Part shown: positions 51,852 to 60,708 of the stretch, piece by piece
Position numbering within the stretch: the stretch's first letter is position 1
Layout of the letters: the number at the start of each line of letters is the position of its first letter
NCBI RefSeq assembly: GCF_900119165.1
Contig: NZ_FPJG01000006.1
Coordinates: 1,364,001 to 1,428,000 of the forward strand
DNA from: Amycolatopsis australiensis
Lineage (GTDB): Bacteria; Actinomycetota; Actinomycetes; Mycobacteriales; Pseudonocardiaceae
Length of the DNA: 64,000 nucleotides
Direction of reading: 5' to 3'
Program-made: the position numbers and the translations under genes
Notes under the pieces: generated by a model
Told to the model about the DNA's origin: nothing
The model's database searches: none
What the model saw: only the letters and a program-made list of their open reading frames with translations

Positions 51852-52422
51852 GCTGGACGGCCGGTGTCGTCAGCGGCTCCAGTTCCGCGGCCAGCGAGGA
51901 CAACGAAGCCACCTTCGCGGACACCGCCCGGACCACCGCCGTGCACGTCGCGCTGACCGTGCTCACCACCTCCGCCGATCGGTCGCCCGCCAGGACCGCC
52001 GTCACCGAGGCGTCGGCCGACTCCGCCAGTTCGGCCACCTCCGCGGACAACGCGACCGCGAGCTCGTCCAGCCGCGAGGCGATCCGGACACCCAGTGCGG
52101 CCGTTGAAGCGGCGGCCCGGGCCGCCGCCGCGTACTGACCGTCCACTGTGTCCGCCCACGTGCCGAACGTCTCCGCGCTGCCGCCGTTTTCCGCGGCCTC
52201 GACGCCGTCGCGGAACTCCGCGCGGGCCGACGTCACCACCAGCGCACCCGCGTCCACCGCCGAGGCCGACGTGCGGATCGCGGACGGCGAACAGTCGAGG
52301 TGCCGCAACGCCGCGACCGGATCGGGGGCACCGATCCGGCCCGCCGCCGCGCGCAGCCGCGTCAGCCGGGCGGCCGCCGACGTCAGCGCCGGGTGCTCGA
52401 AGACCTCGACGACGGAGGTCAC
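51844..52422 (-). CDS. Helical WXG100/EspC-like protein, second of a pair
   Basis: A 192-residue, almost entirely helical Ala/Val/Ser-rich protein with TFGTWADTVDGQYAAAAR in the middle. It looks like two stacked ESX-type helical hairpins. No enzymatic motif is seen. Its GTG at 52422 overlaps the stop of the upstream small gene (GTGA), so the two proteins may form a heterodimer as ESX pairs do. Not in the FtsK locus but possibly exported by it. Confidence 0.6.
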   Translation of the reverse strand: MTSVVEVFEHPALTSAAARLTRLRAAAGRIGAPDPVAALRHLDCSPSAIRTSASAVDAGALVVTSARAEFRDGVEAAENGGSAETFGTWADTVDGQYAAAARAAASTAALGVRIASRLDELAVALSAEVAELAESADASVTAVLAGDRSAEVVSTVSATCTAVVRAVSAKVASLSSLAAELEPLTTPAVQLS

Positions 52423-52730
52423 GGCGCCACCGCGATCCGCCCCCGGAAGCCCGTGCTCCGGGTGCTCTCCGCCGCCATGCGCAGCCGGCCCGCCAGGCCC
52501 GACGTCGCGTCGCCGAGGACGCACGCGTCCGCCTCGCGTGCCGCCAGCGCCGCCGCCCAGCGCGCCGCCAGCTCGCGTGCCTGTGCCGAGATGCCGAACG
52601 GTGTCGAGTCGACGCGGGCTTCGGCGAACCGGCCCGCCGCCTTGTCGCCGGCCGCCGCGGCCTGGTCGAGCAGGTCGGCGGCGGCGCGCAGCCGGTCGGG
52701 GTGCAGGCGCGAGCCTCTGCCTTCCGGCAT
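52419..52730 (-). CDS. Small helical EspC-like protein, first of a pair
   Basis: A 103-residue protein starting MPEGRGSRLHPDRLRAAADL, with two amphipathic helices separated by a DSTPFGISAQARE turn. It resembles ESX-secretion-associated EspC-type proteins in size and helical pattern. The ATG at 52730 has GGAGG 5 bases upstream; an ATG at 52748 is in frame but has no such site. It is coupled to the next gene by a 4-base overlap. Confidence 0.6.
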   Translation of the reverse strand: MPEGRGSRLHPDRLRAAADLLDQAAAAGDKAAGRFAEARVDSTPFGISAQARELAARWAAALAAREADACVLGDATSGLAGRLRMAAESTRSTGFRGRIAVAP

Positions 52731-52883
52731 GGGAACCTCCGTCGTCAAGGGCGCTCACCCGATCGTGGAAGATCTTGCCTCATGCTCCCGAGCCGCCCGC
52801 ATCGCGGTGACCTGCGGCGTTGAACCGCGTTCCACCCAGTGGACGTCTTGACCGCGGCTCGGGAAGACGGCGACCATGAACGC

Positions 52884-52994
52884 ATGCCCGCCTTTTCGGA
52901 AAGCACGCCGATCCGGGCCTTCGAGCGGTCGATCGGGGAAGGCGTCGTGGAGCTGCTGCTGCGCCGCGGCCGCCTGGGCTCGCCCCCTGCCTGA
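52884..52994 (+). CDS. Possible 36-residue ORF upstream of the dioxygenase
   Basis: ATG to TGA, 36 residues (MPAFSESTPIRAFERSIGEG and 16 more) with a helix-like Arg/Leu-rich end. It lies in the 280-base leader of the TauD-type gene, 45 bases before its start. No convincing ribosome site. It may be a leader peptide or noise. Confidence 0.3.
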   Translation: MPAFSESTPIRAFERSIGEGVVELLLRRGRLGSPPA

Positions 52995-53039
52995 CGCGAG
53001 CCCGCGTCCGCATTTCCCGAAAACCCTTGGAGCACAACC

Positions 53040-53957
53040 ATGTCCGTAGACCTGCCTGCCCGGATTCAGCTGCGCGAGGCCGTCACGCCCGCCGACGGCA
53101 TCGTCGAAGGCCCCCGGATCCTGCGCGAACCGCGACGGGACTTCGAGCTGTTCACCCTCCGCCCGCTGAGCCGGCTGATCGGCGCCGAGATCGAGGGCGT
53201 CGACCTCGCCGAGCCGCTCACCCCCGCGCTGCGCGAGGAGCTCAACCGCGCCCTGCTCGAGTGGAAGGTGCTGTTCTTCCGCGACCAGGACATCACGTCG
53301 GCGCAGCAGCGCGCGTTCGCCGCGAACTGGGGCGAGCTGGAGACCAACCCGTTCATCCCCACGGGCGACGACGACGTCGTCACGCGCTTCGAGCGCACGG
53401 CCGCGATGCCCGGCTACGAGAACATCTGGCACACCGACGTCACCTGGCGGCCGGACCCGGCGCTGGGCTCGGTGCTGCGGCTGATCGAGGTCCCGCCCGT
53501 CGGCGGCGACACGATGTGGGCCGACATGGCCGCGGCCTACGACAACCTGCCCGAAGACGTCCGCGCCCGCATCGACGGGCTCACCGCGGTGCACGACTAC
53601 CTCCCCGGCTTCGACCGGTTCTCCGACCCCGCGCTGCTCGCGCGGTGGCAGGACCGCTTCCCGCCGGTGGAGCACCCGGTGGTCCGGACGCACCCGGAAA
53701 CCGGGCGGCGCACGCTGTTCGTCAACCAGGCGTTCACCACGCACATCGTCGGACTGGACCGGGCCGAGAGCGACCGGCTGCTGCGGTACCTGTTCCTGCA
53801 GGCTCACACGCCGGAATTCCAGGTGCGGTTCAGCTGGCGGCCGAATTCGGTGGCGTTCTGGGACAACCGTGCGACGCAGCACTACGCGGTCAACGACTAC
53901 CACCCGCACGTCCGGATCGCGGAGCGCGTCGCCATCGCGGGCGACCGGCCGTTCTGA
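53040..53957 (+). CDS. TauD/TfdA-family alpha-ketoglutarate-dependent dioxygenase
   Basis: A 305-residue Fe(II) dioxygenase. The metal triad is His-x-Asp in NIWHTDVTWRPDP (about residue 126) and a distal His in RATQHYAVNDYHPH; the 2-oxoglutarate Arg is probably in HPHVRIAERV. The N-terminal GAEIEGVDLAEPL segment is typical of taurine dioxygenases. It hydroxylates a sulfonate or similar compound and so releases sulfite or a related group. The ATG has TTGGAG 7 bases upstream. No transporter gene adjoins it. Confidence 0.9.
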   Translation: MSVDLPARIQLREAVTPADGIVEGPRILREPRRDFELFTLRPLSRLIGAEIEGVDLAEPLTPALREELNRALLEWKVLFFRDQDITSAQQRAFAANWGELETNPFIPTGDDDVVTRFERTAAMPGYENIWHTDVTWRPDPALGSVLRLIEVPPVGGDTMWADMAAAYDNLPEDVRARIDGLTAVHDYLPGFDRFSDPALLARWQDRFPPVEHPVVRTHPETGRRTLFVNQAFTTHIVGLDRAESDRLLRYLFLQAHTPEFQVRFSWRPNSVAFWDNRATQHYAVNDYHPHVRIAERVAIAGDRPF

Positions 53958-53973
53958 GCCCTAGCCTGGGGTC

Positions 53974-54411
53974 ATGACCGTTGAACCCCAGGCAGTGGTG
54001 ACCGGTTTCCTGAAGGCTCTCGAAGACCTCGACATCGACCGCGCGCTGACGTTCGCGGCGAGCGACATCGTGTACCAGAACGTGCCGTTGCCGCCCGCCC
54101 GCGGCGTCGCGGCAGTCGAACAGCAGCTCAGGCTGCTCGCCCGCTTCGGCTCCGGGTTCGAGGCGCGCACGCACCACATCGCCGCGGATGGCACCGTCGT
54201 GCTGACCGAACGCACGGACGTGCTGCGCCGCGGCGCGTGGGAAGCGGAGTTCTGGGTGTGCGGCACGTTCGAGGTCGAGGGCGGCCGGATCGTGCTCTGG
54301 CGCGACTACTTCGACTGGACGACGGTCCTGGCCGCGAGCGCGAAGGGGGCCGGCCGGGCCGCGTTGGCCGGCGCGCGCACATTGCTGGGCCGCTGCAAAG
54401 CGCGACGCTAG
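53974..54411 (+). CDS. Limonene-1,2-epoxide hydrolase-like NTF2-fold protein
   Basis: A 145-residue NTF2-fold protein. The residues of the LEH active site are readable: Tyr and Asn in IVYQNVPLPPARG, Arg and Asp in LTERTDVL and Asp in LWRDYFDW. It should open epoxides by a concerted mechanism; the natural epoxide is unknown. The ATG lies 16 bases after the dioxygenase gene, possibly in the same operon. Its 3' end overlaps a tiny antisense gene. Confidence 0.87.
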   Translation: MTVEPQAVVTGFLKALEDLDIDRALTFAASDIVYQNVPLPPARGVAAVEQQLRLLARFGSGFEARTHHIAADGTVVLTERTDVLRRGAWEAEFWVCGTFEVEGGRIVLWRDYFDWTTVLAASAKGAGRAALAGARTLLGRCKARR

Positions 54412-54509
54412 ACGCGGTGTTCGCCGCGGTCGTGGTCCCGGAGGTCCACGACCGCGGCTATCCCCAGCACCAGCACGAACACGCAACTGAGAACAATCAG
54501 CCCCCACAT
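54408..54509 (-). CDS. 33-residue single-pass membrane protein
   Basis: A tiny gene with start MWGLIVLSCVFVLVLGIAAV and a charged tail (VDLRDHDRGEHRV), that is, one membrane helix and a hydrophilic cytoplasmic end. A purine-rich GGAGGGAGA precedes the ATG by about 10 bases. It overlaps the last 4 bases of the convergent epoxide hydrolase-like gene. It resembles the many small membrane proteins missed by gene finders; function unknown. Confidence 0.55.
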   Translation of the reverse strand: MWGLIVLSCVFVLVLGIAAVVDLRDHDRGEHRV

Positions 54510-54697
54510 GATCGTTCTCCCTCCCCCACGTGCCGTGCCGGTCGAGAGCTGTCGATGGAGTGGTCTACGCCACTTTTCCGGCGGCTCACGCAGACCGTAC
54601 CGCCGCTTCACGCGGGTTGTTCCGGTCCTTAGGGAGCATTTAAGGCAGATGCGCCGGATGGGTGACACCTGCACCGCGTGCCGTAACAGCTCACGCG

Positions 54698-55645
54698 CTA
54701 TCCGTGATCGCCGAGCCCGGACACCGACGCGATGCCGTCCCGCACGGTCACGGTCGTCGAGCGCAGGGCCGAGACCTCCGCGACGTACCGCAGCACCTTC
54801 GCCGCGTCCTCCCCGGCGAGCGGTTCGCACTCGTTGCCGGCGTTGCGCCGCACCGGGATCAGTTCGAGCCGCGGCTCGTCGCCGAGCATGCAGCCGGCCA
54901 GCAGCCCGTCGACGTGCCGTCCGCGCATCGCCGGCCAGTCGAAGACGAGGTTGCCGATGCTGTAGAGGATCGGCCGCCCGCGGTGGACCTCGACGGCCTG
55001 GATGGTGTGCGGCCCGTGCCCGGCGACCAGGTCGGCGCCCGCCTCGATGGCGGCACGCCCGTAGCTGACCTGGTACTCCGCGAGATCGGGCCCCGGCAGT
55101 CCCCAGTGCATCGAGACGACGACGTGGTCGTATGCGGCCTTCGCGCGCCGCACGTCGGCGATCAGCCGGTCCAGATGTTCGGGCACCGGCGTCGTCCGCA
55201 CGACCGGCGGCCGGCCCGGGATCTCCCAGATGCGCGGATCGGGCTGGTAAGCCGTGGTCGCAAACGCTTGCGCGACGCCGGGAGTGTCCGGCTGCGCGGC
55301 ATGGCGGGGGTGGCGAAGTGAGGTGTACGCGAGGAATGCCACCGTTTCGCCGGATCGCGCGAGGACCGCGGGCGCGTGCGCGGCGTCGAGGTTCGCTCCG
55401 GCGCCGCAGTGCGCGATCCCGGCGTGGTCGAGGACCTCGAGCGTGGGCGGGTGGGCCGCGTCGTTGGCGCACGAGACGACGTCGATGCCCGCCGACGTCA
55501 GCGCTTCGGCCGATTCGAGCGGGCCTTCGAGGTTCACGAACCGGAAGTCGGCGCCCTTGAGCAGCGGCTCCAGCGGCGCGAAGGCGTCCGCCGGGTTGCT
55601 CCGGCCCTGGATGTTGACGTCTCCGCCGAGAACGAGCGTGATCAC
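54698..55645 (-). CDS. CapA-family metallophosphatase-like protein
   Basis: A 315-residue cytoplasmic protein of the CapA/PgsA superfamily. It begins VITLVLGGDVNIQGRSNP, with the DxN metal motif, and has VNLEGPLES, VSCANDAAHPPT, VVVSMHWGLPGPD, VAGHGPHTIQAVEVHRG and LYSIGNLVFDWP. Related proteins help polyglutamate or capsule export, but many actinobacterial forms are hydrolases with unknown substrates. No signal peptide is present. The GTG at 55645 is used. It is divergent from the nuclease gene. Confidence 0.87.
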   Translation of the reverse strand: MITLVLGGDVNIQGRSNPADAFAPLEPLLKGADFRFVNLEGPLESAEALTSAGIDVVSCANDAAHPPTLEVLDHAGIAHCGAGANLDAAHAPAVLARSGETVAFLAYTSLRHPRHAAQPDTPGVAQAFATTAYQPDPRIWEIPGRPPVVRTTPVPEHLDRLIADVRRAKAAYDHVVVSMHWGLPGPDLAEYQVSYGRAAIEAGADLVAGHGPHTIQAVEVHRGRPILYSIGNLVFDWPAMRGRHVDGLLAGCMLGDEPRLELIPVRRNAGNECEPLAGEDAAKVLRYVAEVSALRSTTVTVRDGIASVSGLGDHG

Positions 55646-55765
55646 TGCTCTGCCGAACGAGTGACGACGAAAGTAGTTGTTACGAATCGTTGCATCTTTG
55701 TCTTCCTCCTCCTCACTTGTTCGGGGGACTATGCCACGACTGTTCAAGTACAAAGGGGACTCAGG
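55646..55765. promoter_or_regulatory. Divergent promoter region CapA / nuclease
   Basis: 120 bases, locally AT-rich (55665-55740) with a CTTCCTCCTCCTC stretch and two GTTC-containing units (GTTCGGGGGAC, GTTCAAGTACA). No canonical Pho box is visible. AAGGGGAC precedes the nuclease GTG. Confidence 0.3.
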
Positions 55766-58240
55766 GTGATCAAGACCCACAGATCCAAGAGCGCGCTGAC
55801 GGTGGCCGTCGCGTCGGGCCTGGTGCTCGGCGGTGTGGCCGCGCCGGCCGCGCTCGCCGCACCCAGCGCCGACGCGGTCATCGCCGAGGTCTACGGCGGT
55901 GGCGGCAACTCCGGCGCCACGTTGACCAACGACTTCGTCGAGCTGGCCAACCACGGCGCCGCGGCCACGAGCCTCGCCGGGTTCAGCGTCCAGTACCTGC
56001 CCGGCTCGCCGAGCGCGTCCAGCACCTGGCAGGTGACGCAGCTGTCCGGCAGCGTCGCGCCGGGCGGGCGCTACCTCGTGGCCGAAGGCAAGGGCAGCGG
56101 GGGCACGGTCGCGCTGCCGGCACCGGACGCGACCGGCGCGATCGCGATGTCGGCGACCGCGGGCACGGTCGCGCTCGTCTCCGGCACCACCGCGCTGACC
56201 TGCAAGACCGCCGCGAACTGCGCGGCCGACCCGCGGATCAAGGACCTCGTCGGGTTCGGCACGGCGACCGTGCGCGAAGGCAACTCGGCGGCGGCGCCGT
56301 CCAACACGACGTCCGTGGCGCGCGGCACGGCCCTGGCCGACACCGACGACAACGCCGCCGACTTCACCGTCGGCGAGCCGACCCCGACCAACAGCAAGGG
56401 CGAGTCGACCGGCGGCGACACCGGCCCGGCGCCGGCCCCGGCGAAGATCCACGACATCCAGGGCACCACGCGGATCTCGCCGTTCAAGGACCAGAAGGTC
56501 GGCGGCGTCACCGGCGTCGTCACCGCGATCCGGACGTTCGGCTCGTCGCGCGGCTTCTGGCTCACCGACCCGAACCCGGACAACGACCCGCGCACGAGCG
56601 AGGGCCTGTTCGTGTTCACCGGTTCGACCAGCCCGGCCGTCGCGGTCGGCGACGCGGTGACCGCGACCGGCACCGTCCGTGAGTTCTACCCGGACGCGCC
56701 CGCGACGTCGAACTACCAGTCGCTGACCGAGCTGAGCAGTGCACAGTGGACGGTCGACTCGCACGGGAACGCGCTCCCGGCGCCGACCGTGCTGAACCCC
56801 GACACGGTGCCGGAGACGTACGCGCCGTCGCCCGGCGGCAACATCGAGCCGCTCACGCTGGAGCCGTCGAAGTACGCGCTGGACTTCTGGGAGGCGCACG
56901 AGAGCGAGATCGTCCAGATCACCGACGCCCGCGTCGTCGGCCCGTCGAACTCGCACAACGAGCTGTACGTGACCTCGAAGCCCGACCAGCACAAGTCGGT
57001 CCGCGGCGGCAGCGTCTACCTGGGCTACGACCAGCTGAACTCGGGCGTCATGAAGGTGTCGTCGCTGATCCCGTTCGACCAGCGGCCGTTCCCGCAGCTC
57101 AACGTCGGTGACGTGCTGACCGGCACGACGTCGGGTCCCGTCGAGTACAGCAACTTCGGTGGCTACACGCTGTTCGCCAGCGTCCTCGGCACCGAGAAGG
57201 ACAACGGGCTGCAGGCCGAAACCACGCGCAAGCAGCGTTCGGGCGAGCTCGCGGTCGCGACGTACAACGTCGAGAACCTGGCACCCGGCGACCCGCAGGC
57301 GAAGTACGAACGGCTCGCCGACGCGATCGTGACGCACCTCGCGACGCCGGACATCGTGAACCTGGAGGAGATCCAGGACAACACGGGCGCGACCGACGAC
57401 GGCACCGTCGCGGCGGACGCGACGCTGCAGAAGTTCACCGACGCCATCGTGGCCAAGGGCGGCCCGCGCTACCAGTGGCGCGAGATCGACCCGGTCAACG
57501 ACTCCGACGGCGGCCAGCCGGGCGGCAACATCCGCGTGGTGTTCCTGTTCAACCCGGCCCGAGTGTCCTTTGTGGATCGCCCGGGCGGGACGTCGACGAC
57601 CGCGGTCGGCGTGGTGCAGGACCACGGGAAGGCGCACCTGACGGTGTCGCCGGGGCGGGTCGACCCGACGAACGAAGCCTGGACGTCGAGCCGCAAGCCG
57701 CTCGCCGGCGAGTTCGTCTTCAAGGGCCGCACGGTGTTCGTCATCGCCAACCACTTCAACTCCAAGGGCGGCGACCAGCCGACGCACGGCCGGTTCCAGC
57801 CGCCGGTGCGCAGTTCCGAGGTGCAGCGGCAGAAGCAGGCGACGGTGCTGCGCGGGTTCGTCGACCAGCTGCTGGCGGCGGACCGCAACGCGAACATCGT
57901 CGTGGCCGGTGACCTGAACGACTACCCGTTCTCGCCGGCGGTCCAGAAGCTCACCGCCGGCGGCGCGCTGACGGACCTGATCGCGACGGTGCCCGAGGCG
58001 GAGCGCTACAGCTACGTGTTCGAGGGCCAGTCGCAGGTGCTGGACCACATCCTGGCGTCGAAGGCGCCGCGCGGGGTGGACTACGACGTCGTCCACATCA
58101 ACGCGGAGTTCGCCGACCAGGCCAGCGACCACGACCCGCAGGTGATCCGGTTCCGGCCGGGCGCGGGCAACGCGGTACAGGACGGGCTGAACGACCTGTT
58201 CGACTACCTGGAGCAGCTGCTGGGCAAGTACTTCCCGTAA
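55766..58240 (+). CDS. Secreted ExeM/NucH-type nuclease with lamin-tail domain
   Basis: An 824-residue secreted protein. A Sec signal (KSALTVAVASGLVLGG ... AALAAPSA) is followed by a lamin-tail domain (about 35-190), a linker rich in Pro/Ala, an OB-like domain (about 225-480) and an endonuclease/exonuclease/phosphatase domain (about 490-800) with ATYNVENLAPGD, VNLEEIQDN, NHFNSKGGDQPTHGR, VAGDLNDYPFSP and QASDHDPQVIRF. It degrades extracellular DNA and may feed phosphate uptake. The GTG at 55766 is chosen for the signal peptide. A hairpin terminator follows. Confidence 0.92.
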   Translation: MIKTHRSKSALTVAVASGLVLGGVAAPAALAAPSADAVIAEVYGGGGNSGATLTNDFVELANHGAAATSLAGFSVQYLPGSPSASSTWQVTQLSGSVAPGGRYLVAEGKGSGGTVALPAPDATGAIAMSATAGTVALVSGTTALTCKTAANCAADPRIKDLVGFGTATVREGNSAAAPSNTTSVARGTALADTDDNAADFTVGEPTPTNSKGESTGGDTGPAPAPAKIHDIQGTTRISPFKDQKVGGVTGVVTAIRTFGSSRGFWLTDPNPDNDPRTSEGLFVFTGSTSPAVAVGDAVTATGTVREFYPDAPATSNYQSLTELSSAQWTVDSHGNALPAPTVLNPDTVPETYAPSPGGNIEPLTLEPSKYALDFWEAHESEIVQITDARVVGPSNSHNELYVTSKPDQHKSVRGGSVYLGYDQLNSGVMKVSSLIPFDQRPFPQLNVGDVLTGTTSGPVEYSNFGGYTLFASVLGTEKDNGLQAETTRKQRSGELAVATYNVENLAPGDPQAKYERLADAIVTHLATPDIVNLEEIQDNTGATDDGTVAADATLQKFTDAIVAKGGPRYQWREIDPVNDSDGGQPGGNIRVVFLFNPARVSFVDRPGGTSTTAVGVVQDHGKAHLTVSPGRVDPTNEAWTSSRKPLAGEFVFKGRTVFVIANHFNSKGGDQPTHGRFQPPVRSSEVQRQKQATVLRGFVDQLLAADRNANIVVAGDLNDYPFSPAVQKLTAGGALTDLIATVPEAERYSYVFEGQSQVLDHILASKAPRGVDYDVVHINAEFADQASDHDPQVIRFRPGAGNAVQDGLNDLFDYLEQLLGKYFP

Positions 58241-58255
58241 GCCGTTCGTCCCCGG

Positions 58256-58305
58256 CGCCCCGCGGTTTCGCTCACACCTTCGGGTGACCAGGAAACCGCG
58301 GGGCG
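58256..58305 (+). terminator. Strong hairpin after the nuclease gene
   Basis: CGCCCCGCGGTTTC pairs perfectly with GAAACCGCGGGGCG over 22 bases that include a small CACC/GGTG helix with a TTCG loop. Confidence 0.75.
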
Positions 58306-58349
58306 TTGACGGCCGTCCTAATGTTGACGAGACCACAGGGGAGGGTGGC

Positions 58350-58934
58350 GTGGACGGGTATGCGGTGAAGGTCGACGAGCTGGGCAAGCTCATCGGCGAC
58401 CTCGACACGGCGGCGGGCCGGATGGCCGACGCCAACAAGAAGCTCGGCGGCGGCGGCGCGTTCGGCTCATTGGGCGACCCCGAGCTGGGCAAGGCGGGCG
58501 TCGAGTTCGAGGAGGCCTGGCGCTACGGCATCGGCCGCATCGGCGACGCGGCTTCGGAGATCACCGAGCGGCTGAAGCAGGCGAAACAGAAGTACGAGCA
58601 GATCGAGGCCCAGTTCAGCGGCGAGCTCGGGAAGTTCGGCTCGGCGGTGTTCGGCGACGGTCCGGCGGGGCCCGGCGAGCCGGGCGGGGCGAAGGGGAAC
58701 CATCCCGGGCTTGGGCGGCCGGACGAGGGGCCGGTCGGTGGTGGCTACACGGGCGGGGTCCCGGGGATAGGCGGTCTGACCGAGCGGACTGATCCGGGGG
58801 CGGACCTGGGTGACGGTGGCATGGTCGGTGGGGGTGTCACGGGCGGGGTGCCGGGCATCAACGACCAGGCTGGGCGCGACGGCCGGCCGGTGGGCGGCGG
58901 CATCGCCGACATCCTGAACGGCCTCGACCGATGA
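58350..58934 (+). CDS. ESX-locus protein with Gly-rich repeats
   Basis: A 194-residue protein. Residues 1-100 are helical and WXG100-like (VKVDELGKLIGDLDTAAGRM, FEEAWRYGIGRIGDAASEI). Residues 125-190 carry Gly/Pro repeats (VGGGYTGGVPGI, VGGGVTGGVPGI, VGGGIADI). It looks like a type VII secretion substrate or structural partner. The GTG has GGGGAGGG upstream. The stop overlaps the ATG of the next gene (ATGA), so the two are coupled. Confidence 0.65.
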   Translation: MDGYAVKVDELGKLIGDLDTAAGRMADANKKLGGGGAFGSLGDPELGKAGVEFEEAWRYGIGRIGDAASEITERLKQAKQKYEQIEAQFSGELGKFGSAVFGDGPAGPGEPGGAKGNHPGLGRPDEGPVGGGYTGGVPGIGGLTERTDPGADLGDGGMVGGGVTGGVPGINDQAGRDGRPVGGGIADILNGLDR

Positions 58935-60133
58935 GCGCCCGCGACTTCCCGGCCCTGGGCTTCGACCCGGCGCCCGGCGACCTCGACGGCATCACCGACC
59001 TGGCCGGCAAGTACCGCGCGGTGAGCAAGGACCTGACCGAAGCCGACGACTCGCTGCGGCAGATCGTCCGGAAGCAGGGCATCTGGCAGGGCGAGGCGAG
59101 CGAGGCGTTCGCCCGGCGCATCGGCCCCCTGCCGCAGTACCTGGAGGGCGCGGCGCGCTCGATGGGCGAGGCGGCAGACGCCCTGGAGAAGTGGTCCCAA
59201 GACCTCGGCGACCTGCAGAAACGCGCAGCGGACCTGGAGGCCCGCGCGGAGGCGGCGGCCCAGGCGGCCGAGCAGGCGCGCGCGAACCCGGACCTCGCGC
59301 TGGCCAACCGGACGTTCCCGGACCAGCAGTCCCTGCAGATCGCGCAACGCCTGCTGGACAACGCGGGCCAGCAGCTCCAGACCGCGATCGACGGCTGCCA
59401 GAACATCCAGGACGCGGCCAAGCAGCTCCAGCAGGAACACACTGACGCGGCAAGCCGGGTCGCCGAAGCGCTGCGCAAGGCGAAGGAGCTGGCCCCGGAC
59501 GAGCCGGATGTCCTCGACAAACTCTCCGACGCGCTGGGCGGCGCCTTGGGTGACCTGGCCAACACCTTTGCCGACGGAGTCGACGCAGCGTGGAACTTCG
59601 TCCAAGACCATGCCGAACTGGTCTCGAAACTCTCCGACGTCGTGGGCGACATCGGCAACGGCCTCGGAGTGTTGAGTGATGTCGTGCCCCCGCCGGCCGA
59701 CAAGCTCGCGAGCGTGGTCGCCACCGGCTTGGGCCTCGGCGCACTCAGCGGTCACCTGGTCGCCAAGGCGGCCGGAGCCGACGTGTCGACCGAAACGCTG
59801 ATCTTCGACGTGGCCGGCGCGGCCACCTCACTGGCGGGCGTCGCCGACGTGCTACCGGACACCGCGATCAAGGTGGGTACCTACGGACTGTTCGCCGATC
59901 AGGCCGTAGGGGAGATCGTCGGCCGCAAGGATTTCGAGAGCCCTTGGGACGACTTCCAGAATTACTGGGTGCCCAAGGACGACGGCCAGCTGGCCGTGGT
60001 CGCCGGCTCGCTCGTCGCCGGGCCCGCCCCCTGGGCGGCGGTGGCCGTGACCAACGCCGCCGACGCCGGAGTTCAGGCCGACAACGCGCCGGACCGGCGC
60101 CGTGAGCGGGCGGAAGACGAGGTGTGGAACTGA
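58931..60133 (+). CDS. Putative T7SS-secreted protein
   Basis: A 400-residue protein. Residues 1-105 form a WXG100-like hairpin with the motif GIWQGEASEAFARRI. A long coiled segment (about 105-210) follows, then a Gly/Ala-rich, partly hydrophobic domain (about 225-380) and a charged tail. It fits the large group of putative T7SS-secreted proteins; whether the C-terminal domain is toxic is not visible, as no catalytic motif is recognised. It is coupled to both neighbours by 3-4-base overlaps or abutments. Confidence 0.7.
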   Translation: MSARDFPALGFDPAPGDLDGITDLAGKYRAVSKDLTEADDSLRQIVRKQGIWQGEASEAFARRIGPLPQYLEGAARSMGEAADALEKWSQDLGDLQKRAADLEARAEAAAQAAEQARANPDLALANRTFPDQQSLQIAQRLLDNAGQQLQTAIDGCQNIQDAAKQLQQEHTDAASRVAEALRKAKELAPDEPDVLDKLSDALGGALGDLANTFADGVDAAWNFVQDHAELVSKLSDVVGDIGNGLGVLSDVVPPPADKLASVVATGLGLGALSGHLVAKAAGADVSTETLIFDVAGAATSLAGVADVLPDTAIKVGTYGLFADQAVGEIVGRKDFESPWDDFQNYWVPKDDGQLAVVAGSLVAGPAPWAAVAVTNAADAGVQADNAPDRRRERAEDEVWN

Positions 60134-60708
60134 TGCCTCTCCAAATCGACTTGCCGCCTGGCTTCGCGGGCTTGCCGGTGGGCACCGACGACAAGATGAA
60201 CCGCGGCCGTGCCTGGACCGTCGCCGAGAGTGTGGCGGCCGGGGCCGGGACATCCGTCGAGGAGTTCGGGAGCTACCTGCTGGCGCTGGTGCCGGCGATG
60301 CAGGCGAACGGGATCCGGGTGTTCGGCAAGTTCGCCGTCGGACCGCGGAAGGGTGACGTCGCGACCCTGACGCTCGGCGTCGCGCAGTGGCCGGAGGCCG
60401 CACCCGGAAGCAGCGATGCCCTGGTGGCGGCGATGGCCGACCAGTACCGGAGCCGCCACAAACGCGCGGTGGTGCATCCGGTGCGCCTCCCGATCGGCCC
60501 GGCGATCGTCGCGATCAGCGGGGGCGAATACCACTTGCCCGAGCAGGACGTGCGCACCCAGATCAAGGCGGAGTACCAGATCCCGCTGCCGGACCGGCGG
60601 TCCGTGGTGATCCTGTCGGTCGTCGCGGAATCCGAAGACGCCTGGCCGGCCGTCGCGGAGGCGACGGCGAAGGTCGCATGGAGCCTCCGCAGCGACGAGG
60701 TGTCGTGA
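60133..60708 (+). CDS. Conserved-looking protein of the T7SS-like locus
   Basis: A 191-residue soluble alpha/beta protein starting MPLQIDLPPGFAGLPVG. No domain is recognised. Two similar halves are suggested by repeated beta strands ending in DVATLTLGVAQWPE and RRSVVILSVVAESED. Its ATG shares one base with the previous stop and its stop overlaps the next GTG by 4 bases, so it belongs to the operon. It could be an immunity protein or chaperone for the preceding secreted protein; inference from position only. Confidence 0.6.
   Translation: MPLQIDLPPGFAGLPVGTDDKMNRGRAWTVAESVAAGAGTSVEEFGSYLLALVPAMQANGIRVFGKFAVGPRKGDVATLTLGVAQWPEAAPGSSDALVAAMADQYRSRHKRAVVHPVRLPIGPAIVAISGGEYHLPEQDVRTQIKAEYQIPLPDRRSVVILSVVAESEDAWPAVAEATAKVAWSLRSDEVS

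Noticed and set aside
52780..52821. Possible Cys-type leader peptide (MLPSRPHRGDLRR) before the TauD-type gene
   Set aside because: It resembles the leader pattern weakly but lacks Cys and lies far upstream, so it is not convincing.
54698..58492. 1264-codon minus-strand open frame
   Set aside because: Only its last 315 codons are the CapA gene. The rest is the antisense of the secreted nuclease and of the start of the ESX-like gene.
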